A stretch of 9,913 nt of DNA from Paracoccaceae bacterium (GCA_016765235.1 JAESQH010000174.1:1743-11655); one strand, 5' to 3'; shown: positions 1 to 7,196, counted from the stretch's first letter. Program-made: numbers and translations. Notes: generated from the sequence alone by a model not told the origin.

Positions 1-402
1 TGGCCCCGATATTGTGCGTTCATTCGATCCCCAACGGTTTCCATGAAGCGTGCGCCTACTTCGTTATCATCGGACAGCGGAATAAAAATTGTTCCAAAGT
101 TGATGCTTTCGAACAAATAGATACTGTCGGAGAGCGTAGAGCCCACTTCTACTTTATCAATATGAATAATTTGTTCAAAAGGAAAATATACGACTTCAAA
201 CGCATTTTCGTAAAGTCGGTAGTAATAAACTACCGCCCGATCCGTAAGCAAAGCGCCCTCGGCCAATTTAGAAAAAAAACCGAGAAGGTAGTATTGCTCT
301 ACCTGCACATTTGCACGGATAATCCCGTACTCCACGAAAGCAGCACGAATTTCAGGGTCTAGCTTATTTCCGTCTTCGACTACACCCGAAGGTATATTCG
401 GG
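1..402 (-). CDS. C-terminal part of a split membrane/PH-like-domain protein, runs off the left edge
   Basis: On the minus strand the frame is open from beyond position 440 down to the window edge, with no stop and convincing protein-like content. From about 401 it reads PNIPSGVVEDGNKLDPEIR, then a stretch of roughly 110 residues rich in beta-type hydrophobic/polar alternation, including LLTDRAVVYYYR and PFEQIIHIDKVEVG. The pattern of an 'LTD-R-V-YY' strand followed by 'F-I--I--V' resembles small bacterial PH-like domains; this is recognition by eye, not a search result. No good start exists in this frame: the first in-frame GTG is at 335-333 without a clear ribosome binding site, and starting there would discard coding-like sequence. 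I therefore read it as the downstream half of the gene at 380-844, separated by a one-base frameshift. The 3' end lies outside the window. Function unknown. Confidence 0.55.
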
Positions 403-844
403 ATTCGGCAAGAATTTCTAGGACAACGGCGCTTGCGGCAACAACTCCAAATATCGAACCGACAACAACAATCCAGCGACGCGTTCCTTTATAGGTCGAA
501 TTTTCGGATTTCCGGATAGCGTTAAGTGTATAGGCCCCGCGTATGGCCTGAAAATAGAGAATTATAAATACGATTGATAGCAATTGGTTAAAATAGTTGT
601 TCGATTCTGATATCGAAATTACTAATTTTGTCCCAGCCAGTAAAATCATGATTACTGCGGCAAACCGGGATTTTTTGAACATACCGAAACCGCACAACAA
701 GAAAATTATCGCGTCAATAAGGGCGAATTGACCGGAGGGTCGTTCGGACCAATTCACCAACACATTAACGGCGATAAGCGCACCGTGGATAGTTGCGACC
801 CACGCACCGACTTTCAAGGACTTAAGGGCTTTGTCACGGGTCAC
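380..844 (-). CDS. Hypothetical multi-pass membrane protein, probably truncated by a frameshift
   Basis: A 154-codon frame starting with GTG at 844-842, preceded by a G-rich GGGGG about 7 bases upstream that could serve as ribosome binding site. The protein has about five hydrophobic segments, near residues 14-32, 40-56, 60-78, 87-103 and 123-145, with a short basic loop (KSENSTYKGTRR) before the last. There is no recognisable enzyme motif. It ends just after the last membrane helix in a short tail, RIYLRV, before TAG at 382-380. The adjacent frame continues with a soluble domain (1-402), and one extra base in the G-run at 400-402 (plus strand) would join them into one protein with a membrane anchor and a cytoplasmic or periplasmic PH-like domain. 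No neighbour hints at a role. Whether the frame break is real or a sequence error cannot be told here. Confidence 0.65.
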   Translation of the reverse strand: MTRDKALKSLKVGAWVATIHGALIAVNVLVNWSERPSGQFALIDAIIFLLCGFGMFKKSRFAAVIMILLAGTKLVISISESNNYFNQLLSIVFIILYFQAIRGAYTLNAIRKSENSTYKGTRRWIVVVGSIFGVVAASAVVLEILAESRIYLRV

Positions 845-877
845 GTCATGCCCCCGACACTATTAAAAATACGGGTT

Positions 878-905
878 ATTACAGCATATTTCGAGCGATT
901 ATCAA
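878..905 (-). promoter_or_regulatory. Predicted sigma70-type promoter for the 380-844 membrane gene
   Basis: On the minus strand TTGATA (905-900) is followed after 16 bases by TGTAAT (883-878), each one mismatch from the TTGACA/TATAAT consensus. Transcription would begin near 871, giving a leader of about 27 bases to the GTG at 844. No operator-like repeat is visible around it. Confidence 0.45.
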
Positions 906-1275
906 AATAGTGACGAGGATTGAAGGTTCCAGCCACAAATAAAGAGGCGTTCGGGGAAACCCGCACCATTTTAGCCAGAACTGCTCGGGGAGGCCAGAAA
1001 GGCCCTGATTTCGACGTTCCGGGTCAGATACCGCCTAATACCGATGAGGTCGGATTTACCGCGCTAATTGCCCATGCCCTGAGATGTTGCAGCCAAATGC
1101 CACTTGTCAGGCGGCGCAACGAATGGGCGGTTCGGTAAGTGCCACGAAAGTCGCGACGAGTATTGACAGTTCATTAGCGCGATAAACCCACGCGTGGAAA
1201 GCCCGCCTCGCTCAGTAGGGCCGTTTATACACGCCAATAGTTAACCAAGTTCGACCGTTCGCACCCTTGGCCACC

Positions 1276-1305
1276 AAAAATGCAACCGCCGAGCGTAGCG
1301 AGGCG
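1276..1305 (-). terminator. Possible weak terminator after hemN
   Basis: Read on the minus strand, CGCC (1305-1302) pairs with GGCG (1290-1287), with an inner GC pair set across a mismatch, followed by GTTGC and a run of five T (1280-1276). It lies about 30 bases after the hemN stop. The stem is short and imperfect, so this is a tentative call. Confidence 0.3.
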
Positions 1306-1333
1306 TGGCACAACCGAAGGGCGGGAGTGCGCC

Positions 1334-2689
1334 TCATATGGCTTGGGAATGTTTTGCCGCAGTTGTGTGGTAGGCGTCCAGATCGCAGGCGATGATGCGG
1401 GTCAGGTGGAAGCCTTCTTCGGGGATGGTAAGAACTTCGCCATCGAATTCAGTGAAATGTGGAAACTTGGAAGCGATTTTCTGCAAATCGAGGCGCAGGG
1501 TTTCGGCCACGTCGCCAAATTCGGACCTGAGGGCGGGGAGGCTGACGGTGAAGCCACACATTAATGTTTCAATCGCGCGGGATCGCAATTGGTCGTCGCT
1601 CGACATTGCTACACCGCGAGTCGCGGCCCAATCGCCTGCGGTTATTTCTTTGGCATAGGCGTTGGTTGTCGCACGGTTCTGCACGTAACCTTGCGGAAAT
1701 CGCGAAATCGACGAAGCCCCAAGCCCGATCAGTGCGGTACACAAATCATCGGTGTAACCTTGGAAGTTGCGGCGCAACCTGCCTTGGGACGCCGCGATGG
1801 CTAACGTGTCGTCGGGTTTCGCGAAGTGGTCGATCCCAATGGGGACGTATCCGGCGGTCTTAAGGGCGGCGTAAGCTTGATTGAACATGTTGAAGCGATC
1901 CATCGGGCCGGGCAGCGAATCCTCGGGGATCATTTTCTGGCGTTTGGCCATCCACGGCACATGGGCGTAGCCGAACAGAGCAACGCGGTCGGGGTTCAGT
2001 TCGATCACTTGCGCAACCGTTTTGCCAAGCGCGTCCGCGTCTTGATAGGGTAGGCCATAGACGATATCGAGGTTGATCGAGTTGATCCCCCGCGCGCGCA
2101 AGCCATCCACGATATCGCGCGTGATCTCGAAGCTTTGTTCTCGGCCAATCGCCTTTTGGACTTTTTCGTTAAAATCCTGCACGCCGATACTGGCGCGATT
2201 CATGCCGTTGCGGGCCAAGGCGTTGAGCTTTTCGTCGTTAACGGCGGCGGGGTCAATTTCGACAGAGAATTCCCAGTCGTGGTCAAACGGGGCCAACTCG
2301 CGCAACCACTCCATCACCGAATCGATATGGTTTGGGTGCAGAATTGTCGGCGATCCGCCGCCCCAGTGCAGGCGCGCAATTGTCACGCCTTTCGGAATTG
2401 TCTGTGCCAGTTTGGCGATTTCAACTTTCAGAATGTCCAGGTATGCCTCCACAGGGGACATGGATTTCACGCCTTGGGTGCGGCAGGCGCAGAACCAGCA
2501 TAGGCGCTCGCAAAACGGAATATGGACGTAAATCGACAGTTTTGAACCTTTTGGCAGGGCTTTTACCCAGCCGTCGAACGCATCGGAGGCAACCCCGTCA
2601 TGGAATTGAGGGGCGGTTGGATAGCTGGTGTAGCGTGGCACATTTCTTGAAAACAGGCCCGCTTCGGTAAGGCGATTGATTTTTTCCAT
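1334..2689 (-). CDS. hemN: Oxygen-independent coproporphyrinogen III oxidase HemN (radical SAM)
   Basis: HemN converts coproporphyrinogen III to protoporphyrinogen IX without oxygen, using two SAM molecules, in cytoplasmic haem synthesis. The 451-residue protein matches the usual HemN length (about 450-460). The N-terminus has the family signature RNVPRYTSYPTAP, then YVHIPFCERLCWFCAC, which carries the radical-SAM cluster cysteines C60, C64 and C67 plus the extra C69 typical of true HemN rather than HemW. The glycine motif WGGGSPT follows at about residue 120. I chose ATG at 2689-2687 (MEKINRL); a longer frame from TTG at 2737 would begin inside the FNR box and adds an atypical N-terminus. 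It diverges from fnrL and shares one FNR box, so anaerobic activation by FnrL is likely, as known for hemN/hemZ in Rhodobacter. The haem produced would serve the cbb3 oxidase encoded nearby. Confidence 0.95.
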   Translation of the reverse strand: MEKINRLTEAGLFSRNVPRYTSYPTAPQFHDGVASDAFDGWVKALPKGSKLSIYVHIPFCERLCWFCACRTQGVKSMSPVEAYLDILKVEIAKLAQTIPKGVTIARLHWGGGSPTILHPNHIDSVMEWLRELAPFDHDWEFSVEIDPAAVNDEKLNALARNGMNRASIGVQDFNEKVQKAIGREQSFEITRDIVDGLRARGINSINLDIVYGLPYQDADALGKTVAQVIELNPDRVALFGYAHVPWMAKRQKMIPEDSLPGPMDRFNMFNQAYAALKTAGYVPIGIDHFAKPDDTLAIAASQGRLRRNFQGYTDDLCTALIGLGASSISRFPQGYVQNRATTNAYAKEITAGDWAATRGVAMSSDDQLRSRAIETLMCGFTVSLPALRSEFGDVAETLRLDLQKIASKFPHFTEFDGEVLTIPEEGFHLTRIIACDLDAYHTTAAKHSQAI

Positions 2690-2723
2690 TAGGCCACATA
2701 GCCGCAGCCCTGTCGTTCTGACC

Positions 2724-2737
2724 TTGATCGAGATCAA
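2724..2737. promoter_or_regulatory. Perfect FNR box between hemN and fnrL
   Basis: TTGATCGAGATCAA is an exact match to TTGAT-N4-ATCAA and is palindromic, so it can serve both divergent genes. Its centre (2730.5) lies 53.5 bases before the fnrL ATG and about 41.5 bases before the hemN ATG. The likely binder is FnrL itself, implying autoregulation plus control of hemN. Confidence 0.88.
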
Positions 2738-2783
2738 TCAAACGGGTAAAAAGAACTCAACCTATCGGAGTAGTACGCTTATT

Positions 2784-3533
2784 ATGAAGCACGCCCCCTT
2801 GATCGCCCAAAACCACACCCGCTGTGCAGATTGTCCAATCCGTCACAAAGCTGTGTGCGCATATTGCGAACCGCCTGAACTGGCGAAGCTGGATGCGATG
2901 AAATCCTACCGCACTTATCAGGCCGGTGAGACGATTGTCTGGGCCGGTGAAGAAATCGAAGTGTTGGGTTCGGTTGTTTCCGGCGTGGCGACTTTGTCGC
3001 GAACCTTGCCCGATGGGCGTCGCCAGATGGTGGGATTGCTTTTGCCGTCCGATTTCGTCGGGCGACCCGGTCGGCGAACAGCGCCCTACGATGTTGTGGC
3101 CGCGAACGAAGTGATGATTTGTCAGTTTATCAAGCCGCAGTTCGAAAAGCTGGTTTCAAACACCCCCGCGCTGGAGCGCCGCCTTCTGGACATGACGCTT
3201 GACGAACTCGACGCCGCGCGCGAGTGGATGCTGCTGTTGGGCCGTAAAACCGCACGGGAAAAGATCGCCAGTTTGTTGGTTATTATTGCCCGCAGGGAGG
3301 CCGCTCTGAACGGCACGACAATTGGTGACGGCCTGCGGTTTGTGCTGCCACTAACGCGTGAGGCAATGTCGGATTACCTGGGCTTGACGATTGAAACCGT
3401 CAGTCGCCAGATTTCAGCCTTGAAAAAGTCTGGCGTTATTGTGCTGGAAGATGCGCGCCACATTCGCGTACCGGATTATGTCGCACTTCTGGATGAAGCT
3501 GGCGATGATTCTGATGGCGGGTTTATTTCCTGA
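2784..3533 (+). CDS. fnrL: FnrL, oxygen-sensing Crp/Fnr-family transcription regulator
   Basis: FnrL holds an oxygen-labile 4Fe-4S cluster; when oxygen falls it dimerises and binds TTGAT-N4-ATCAA sites. The 249-residue protein begins MKHAPLIAQN. Its N-terminal cysteines C14, C17, C25 and C28 plus C113 supply the cluster ligands (E. coli FNR uses three N-terminal cysteines and C122). A cyclic-nucleotide-binding-type beta-roll spans about 35-125 and a long dimer helix about 128-172. The helix-turn-helix at about 190-220 contains LTIETVSRQI, where E204 and S207-R208 give the E--SR recognition pattern of FNR proteins. The start at 2784 is preferred because upstream codons run through the FNR box and the hemN promoter; GGAG at 2767-2770 is a rather distant ribosome binding site. 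It lies 220 bases upstream of ccoN, and FNR boxes precede hemN, ccoN and ccoG. Confidence 0.95.
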   Translation: MKHAPLIAQNHTRCADCPIRHKAVCAYCEPPELAKLDAMKSYRTYQAGETIVWAGEEIEVLGSVVSGVATLSRTLPDGRRQMVGLLLPSDFVGRPGRRTAPYDVVAANEVMICQFIKPQFEKLVSNTPALERRLLDMTLDELDAAREWMLLLGRKTAREKIASLLVIIARREAALNGTTIGDGLRFVLPLTREAMSDYLGLTIETVSRQISALKKSGVIVLEDARHIRVPDYVALLDEAGDDSDGGFIS

Positions 3534-3576
3534 GTATTGGCGCGTAGCGAACGAAGATCCGAGATTGTCGCGGTGA

Positions 3577-3606
3577 TTGTCGCCTTTCGGTGGACAATTG
3601 TATAAT
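3577..3606 (+). promoter_or_regulatory. Possible FNR-independent promoter upstream of ccoN
   Basis: TTGTCG (3577-3582) is followed after 18 bases by a perfect TATAAT (3601-3606). Transcription would start near 3613, upstream of the FNR box at 3652-3665, so it could give basal ccoN transcription. The -35 is weak and the AT-rich -10 could be coincidental. Confidence 0.3.
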
Positions 3607-3651
3607 GATTTTGAATTTAGCAGGATTTTGCCGCGATTCGGTTAGGCAGAT

Positions 3652-3665
3652 TTGATCTAGGTCAA
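3652..3665 (+). promoter_or_regulatory. FNR box upstream of ccoNOQP
   Basis: TTGATCTAGGTCAA matches TTGAT-N4-ATCAA with one deviation (G for A in the second half-site). It lies 88 bases (box end to ATG) before ccoN, in the position expected for low-oxygen activation by FnrL. No good -10 is seen 32 bases from its centre (CAAAAC); TAAAGT at 3681-3686 is the nearest alternative but is closer than usual for class II activation. Confidence 0.8.
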
Positions 3666-3753
3666 AGTAGCATGACCAGATAAAGTGCAAAACACACAGC
3701 AATGACAAGACAGACGCAGTGTAACTGTGATCTGCACAATGAAAGAGGGATCC

Positions 3754-5343
3754 ATGTGGAATGGTATTAAGGTAATCGTATTCGCGCTGTTGGTGCTCGG
3801 CGCTGCGATGGCCGCAAATTTTGGGCGTGATCTGGCGTTTCAGGTTCACGCCATTATCGTCGCTGCGGTGGCGGGATATATGTTAATCAAGACAATTGCC
3901 GCGATTGGCGACAAGCCCAAGCCTAAGCCAACGGGTTATATGGATGATGTGATCCGTTGGGGCGTTATTGCCACGGTCTTTTGGGGTTTGGCCGGGTTTT
4001 CAGTTGGCGCGTGGATCGCGTTCGAGTTGGCATTCCCTGATCTGAATTTCGGCGTTTCTTACATCACGTTCGGGCGTTTGCGCCCTGTACACACCTCGGC
4101 GGTGATTTTCGCATTTGGTGGTAACGCATTGATTTCAACGTCGTTCTATGTGGTCCAGCGGACAACTGCTGCGCGTCTGTTTGGTGGAAATTTGGCGAAA
4201 TTTGTTTTCTGGGGCTATCAGTTATTCATTGTGTTGGCCGCATCTGGTTACCTTATGGGGGCTACACAATCCAAGGAATATGCGGAGCCTGAATGGTATG
4301 TCGACATCTGGCTAACTATTGTCTGGGTTGCTTATCTAGTGGTATTCCTAGGCACGATTTACAGACGTAAAGAGCCGCATATCTATGTGGCCAACTGGTT
4401 CTATCTGGCATTTATTGTAACAATTGCGTTGCTGCATCTGGTCAATAACATGGCGATCCCTGTTTCGTTTCTTGGGTCGAAATCCGTTGGTCTGTTTTCC
4501 GGTGTGCAGGATGCGATGACGCAGTGGTGGTATGGCCATAACGCGGTTGGGTTCTTCCTGACGGCGGGTTTCCTTGGGATGATGTACTACTTCGTTCCAA
4601 AACAGGCGAACCGCCCGATTTATTCCTATAAATTGTCGATCATCCACTTCTGGGCATTGATCTTCTTGTATATCTGGGCTGGCCCTCACCACCTTCACTA
4701 CACAGCATTGCCTGACTGGGCGCAGACATTGGGAATGGTTATGTCCATCATCCTGTGGATGCCAAGTTGGGGCGGCATGATCAATGGTCTGATGACGCTT
4801 TCGGGCGCGTGGGATAAATTGCGAACCGATCCGGTTCTGCGGATCATGGTTGTGTCTATCGGCTTCTACGGAATGTCCACATTTGAAGGTCCGATGATGG
4901 CGATCAAGACGGTTAATGCGCTTAGCCATTACACTGACTGGACAATTGGGCATGTGCATTCCGGTGCGCTTGGCTGGAATGGCATGATCACCTTTGGCGC
5001 GCTCTACTTCCTAGTGCCGAAACTTTGGGGTCGTGAACGCCTGTACAGTCTGAAACTGGTTAACTGGCACTTCTGGCTCGCGACGATCGGCATCGTTCTG
5101 TATGCGGCCTCCATGTGGGTGTCGGGGATCATGGAAGGTTTGATGTGGCGTGAAGTTGATGCGCAGGGCTTCTTGGTGAACTCCTTCGCTGACACTGTAT
5201 CGGCCAAGTTCCCGATGTATGTAGTACGTGGTATTGGTGGTCTGCTCTATCTGACAGGTGCTTGTATCATGGCTTGGAATCTATGGAAAACTGCGATTGG
5301 TGCAGGGCAAACTGCCCCGGCTGCCGCAGTTCCAGCAGAATAA
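3754..5343 (+). CDS. ccoN: cbb3-type cytochrome c oxidase subunit I, CcoN
   Basis: CcoN is the catalytic subunit of the high-affinity cbb3 oxidase in the inner membrane; it reduces oxygen to water and pumps protons. The 529-residue protein is the usual length, with about 12 membrane helices. All key residues are present: H113 (RPVHTSAV) and H402 for low-spin haem b, H400 (IGHVHSG) for haem b3, H262 (WWYGHNAV), H312 and H313 (GPHHLHYT) for CuB, and Y306 as the cross-linked tyrosine. The spacings equal those of the Pseudomonas stutzeri enzyme (H207, Y251, H257/H258, H345/H347) with a constant offset of 55. I chose ATG at 3754 because AGAGGG lies just upstream; in-frame GTG 3727 and ATG 3739 would add 9 or 5 residues. 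First gene of ccoNOQP, with an FNR box upstream. Confidence 0.97.
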   Translation: MWNGIKVIVFALLVLGAAMAANFGRDLAFQVHAIIVAAVAGYMLIKTIAAIGDKPKPKPTGYMDDVIRWGVIATVFWGLAGFSVGAWIAFELAFPDLNFGVSYITFGRLRPVHTSAVIFAFGGNALISTSFYVVQRTTAARLFGGNLAKFVFWGYQLFIVLAASGYLMGATQSKEYAEPEWYVDIWLTIVWVAYLVVFLGTIYRRKEPHIYVANWFYLAFIVTIALLHLVNNMAIPVSFLGSKSVGLFSGVQDAMTQWWYGHNAVGFFLTAGFLGMMYYFVPKQANRPIYSYKLSIIHFWALIFLYIWAGPHHLHYTALPDWAQTLGMVMSIILWMPSWGGMINGLMTLSGAWDKLRTDPVLRIMVVSIGFYGMSTFEGPMMAIKTVNALSHYTDWTIGHVHSGALGWNGMITFGALYFLVPKLWGRERLYSLKLVNWHFWLATIGIVLYAASMWVSGIMEGLMWREVDAQGFLVNSFADTVSAKFPMYVVRGIGGLLYLTGACIMAWNLWKTAIGAGQTAPAAAVPAE

Positions 5344-5356
5344 GGGGGGCCGGAAA

Positions 5357-6109
5357 ATGGGTATCCTGGATAAACACAAGATAATCGAGAAGAACGCCAC
5401 CCTTTTGCTGGTTCTCAGCTTACTGGTTGTGTCCATCGGTGGACTGGTTCAGATCGTTCCGTTGTTCTACCTTGAAAATACCATCGAGGATGTAGAGGGC
5501 ATGCGCCCCTACACCCCGTTGGAGCTGACAGGGCGTGACATCTATGTTCGGGAAGGCTGCTACCTGTGTCACAGCCAGATGATCCGCCCGCTCCGTGACG
5601 AAGTAGAGCGGTACGGCCACTATTCCTTGGCAGCGGAATCTCAATATGACTATCCGTTCCAATGGGGTTCCAAACGTACAGGTCCTGATCTGGCGCGTGT
5701 GGGTGGCCGGTATTCTGATGAATGGCAGGCTGATCACCTACGCCAACCACGTGATGTGGTTCCGGAATCGATCATGCCTTCCTATCGCTGGTTGGAGGAA
5801 AAAGTCATCGATGGCAAATATGTTGCGGATTCGTTGAAAGCCAACGCGGCATTTGGCCGGGCGCCTTACTCCGAAGAAATGATTGAGATGGCGCGCGCAG
5901 ATTTCAGAGCGCAAGTTGATCCGGATGCCGACACAGAAGGTTTGCAATCCCGTTACGGTGCGGCGGCTGATTGGGGTGGACGCGACGTTAATGTGCGTAA
6001 CTTCGACGGACAACCAGAGTTGACTGAAGCGGATGCGTTGATTGCCTATTTGCAAATGCTTGGCACGTTGGTTGATTTCTCGACCTTCATTCCAGACGCA
6101 AGCCGCTAG
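5357..6109 (+). CDS. ccoO: cbb3-type oxidase monohaem cytochrome c subunit, CcoO
   Basis: CcoO is a membrane-anchored cytochrome c that passes electrons from CcoP to the CcoN active site. The 250-residue protein has one N-terminal helix (about 15-39) and then a periplasmic domain with a single haem c site, C68-Y-L-C71-H72, in the family context EGCYLCHSQMIRP. M140 in SIMPSYRWL is the likely second axial haem ligand. The start is ATG 5357, preceded by a G-run at 5343-5348; a longer frame from 5258 overlaps the end of ccoN and is not credible. It follows ccoN after 13 bases and precedes ccoQ by 12, so it is cotranscribed. Confidence 0.97.
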   Translation: MGILDKHKIIEKNATLLLVLSLLVVSIGGLVQIVPLFYLENTIEDVEGMRPYTPLELTGRDIYVREGCYLCHSQMIRPLRDEVERYGHYSLAAESQYDYPFQWGSKRTGPDLARVGGRYSDEWQADHLRQPRDVVPESIMPSYRWLEEKVIDGKYVADSLKANAAFGRAPYSEEMIEMARADFRAQVDPDADTEGLQSRYGAAADWGGRDVNVRNFDGQPELTEADALIAYLQMLGTLVDFSTFIPDASR

Positions 6110-6121
6110 AGGAGAAACGAT

Positions 6122-6292
6122 ATGTACACTTTCTTACGTATGCTTGCCGACAGTTGGGGCATGCTTTCGATGCTGCTGATTTTCCTTGGAATTATCGTCT
6201 GGGCGTTCCGCCCTGGCACCAAGAAACTCTATAAGGATATCTCGGATATTCCGTTCCGAAATGACGAATTCAAGGGAGACGACAATGGCTAG
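6122..6292 (+). CDS. ccoQ: cbb3-type oxidase small subunit CcoQ
   Basis: A 56-residue protein in the exact operon position of ccoQ. It has one membrane helix (about residues 14-29, SWGMLSMLLIFLGIIVWAF), followed by RPGTKKLYKDISDIPF, the basic/aromatic tail typical of CcoQ/FixQ. In Rhodobacter CcoQ helps stabilise the oxidase and protects it from oxygen, and is not a redox subunit. Translation is supported by a strong ribosome binding site, GAGGAG (6109-6114), 7 bases before ATG and touching the ccoO stop codon. Its last 8 bases (ATGGCTAG) overlap the ccoP start. Confidence 0.93.
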   Translation: MYTFLRMLADSWGMLSMLLIFLGIIVWAFRPGTKKLYKDISDIPFRNDEFKGDDNG

Positions 6293-7157
6293 AAAACCTG
6301 AAAAAGAGACGAAGGTTGTCGAAACCACGGGGCACGAGTGGGACGGCATTACCGAACTTGACAACCCAATGCCGCGCTGGTGGTTGTGGACCTTCTATCT
6401 GACGATTATCTGGGGCATTGGATATACGATCGCATATCCGGCGTGGCCACTACTCAATGGCGCAACTCCAGGGTTGTTGGGGTATTCCTCACGCGCCGAA
6501 GTTGCCAAGGATATTGCCGCGGTGGATGCGGCCAATGCGCCGCTGAACGACAAGATTGTCAGCCTTGATCTGGCGACGATTGCAGGAGATTCAGAAGTCG
6601 GCAATTATGCGATTTCTGCGGGTGGAGCGGTGTTCCGTACATTCTGCATCCAGTGCCATGGTTCCGGTGCTGCGGGCAGTGCCGGTTATCCGAACTTGCG
6701 CGATGATGACTGGCTGTGGGGTGGTGATATTGAAACCATCTATACCACAATCAGCCACGGTATCCGTGCAGACGAGGATGAGGATACGCGCTTGTCCGAA
6801 ATGCCGGCGTTCGGTGATGATTACCTCAGCAAAGTGGAAATCGCGCAGGCCGCGCAGTTTGTTCTGTCTCTGACGGGGCGAGCGACGGATGCGACCTTGG
6901 TTGAAGGGGGCGCGGTTGTCTTTGAAGACAATTGTTCAGCCTGCCACGGTTCGGATGGTTTGGGCGATAAATTTGTTGGCGCACCAAACCTTGCTGATGC
7001 AATTTGGTTATATGGTGGTGATCTGGAAACCGTCACCGAAACGATTACGAACAGCCGCGGCGGTGTAATGCCGGCATGGTCCGCAGCAGGGCGCTTGAAC
7101 GAGGCCCAGCTTCGTCAGGTTGCGGTATATGTTCATGAATTGGGCGGAGGCGAATAG
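6285..7157 (+). CDS. ccoP: cbb3-type oxidase dihaem cytochrome c subunit, CcoP
   Basis: CcoP takes electrons from soluble or membrane cytochrome c and hands them to CcoO. The 290-residue protein has a short cytoplasmic N-terminus with the family motif GHEWDGI-ELDNPMPRWW (about 16-33), one membrane helix (about 32-55), then two cytochrome c domains with haem sites C121-I-Q-C124-H125 and C217-S-A-C220-H221. M-P pairs downstream of each site (EMPAF, VMPAW) are the probable axial methionines. The start ATG at 6285 has AGGGAG upstream within ccoQ and an 8-base overlap with it, suggesting translational coupling; earlier in-frame starts lie inside ccoQ. Last gene of ccoNOQP; hairpins follow directly. 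Confidence 0.97.
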   Translation: MARKPEKETKVVETTGHEWDGITELDNPMPRWWLWTFYLTIIWGIGYTIAYPAWPLLNGATPGLLGYSSRAEVAKDIAAVDAANAPLNDKIVSLDLATIAGDSEVGNYAISAGGAVFRTFCIQCHGSGAAGSAGYPNLRDDDWLWGGDIETIYTTISHGIRADEDEDTRLSEMPAFGDDYLSKVEIAQAAQFVLSLTGRATDATLVEGGAVVFEDNCSACHGSDGLGDKFVGAPNLADAIWLYGGDLETVTETITNSRGGVMPAWSAAGRLNEAQLRQVAVYVHELGGGE

Positions 7158-7166
7158 CCTCCACCC
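7142..7166 (+). repeat. Hairpin over the ccoP stop codon
   Basis: GGAGGC (7146-7151) pairs with GCCTCC (7157-7162) around a 5-base loop, and outer GGG/CCC (7142-7144 with 7164-7166) extend it across one mismatch. The ccoP TAG (7155-7157) sits in the loop and adjoining stem. No T-run follows, so it is not itself an intrinsic terminator. Confidence 0.5.
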
Positions 7167-7178
7167 GATACTCCCCTT

Positions 7179-7196
7179 GCGTCAGGTTAATGACGC
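7179..7196 (+). repeat. Second hairpin after ccoP
   Basis: GCGTCA (7179-7184) and TGACGC (7191-7196) form a perfect 6-base stem with a 6-base loop, between the stop-codon hairpin and the terminator. No T-run follows. Confidence 0.45.

Larger units (their letters stand above)
845..1333. other. Gene-poor stretch with one doubtful 72-codon frame
   Basis: Nearly 490 bases separate the membrane gene promoter from the end of hemN. The only plus-strand frame of any size runs from TTG 920 to 1138 (72 codons). It has only a badly spaced GAGG before its start, no hydrophobic segment and no motif I recognise; its C-terminal part (about residues 30-72) looks more protein-like than the rest. It may be a decayed remnant or simply non-coding. 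No tRNA, CRISPR repeat or insertion-sequence end was seen. A weak hairpin at the hemN-proximal side is listed separately. Confidence 0.4.

Noticed and set aside
12..362. Plus-strand 116-codon frame at the left edge
   Set aside because: It lies opposite the minus-strand frame that continues the membrane gene and has more protein-like content; the plus frame has no ribosome binding site or recognisable motif.
2073..2531. Plus-strand 152-codon frame opposite hemN
   Set aside because: It is antisense to the radical-SAM core of hemN and has no independent support.
2690..2737. Longer hemN starting from TTG at 2737
   Set aside because: The extension begins inside the FNR box and adds an N-terminus unlike HemN proteins; ATG 2689 gives the normal length.
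2676..2783. Longer fnrL frame starting at 2676
   Set aside because: The added codons overlap the hemN start, the FNR box and the promoter region; MKHAPLIAQN at 2784 gives the normal FnrL N-terminus.
4348..4959. Minus-strand 203-codon frame inside ccoN
   Set aside because: It is antisense to a fully conserved ccoN with all haem and copper ligands; His/Arg/Gln-rich content is typical of a shadow frame.
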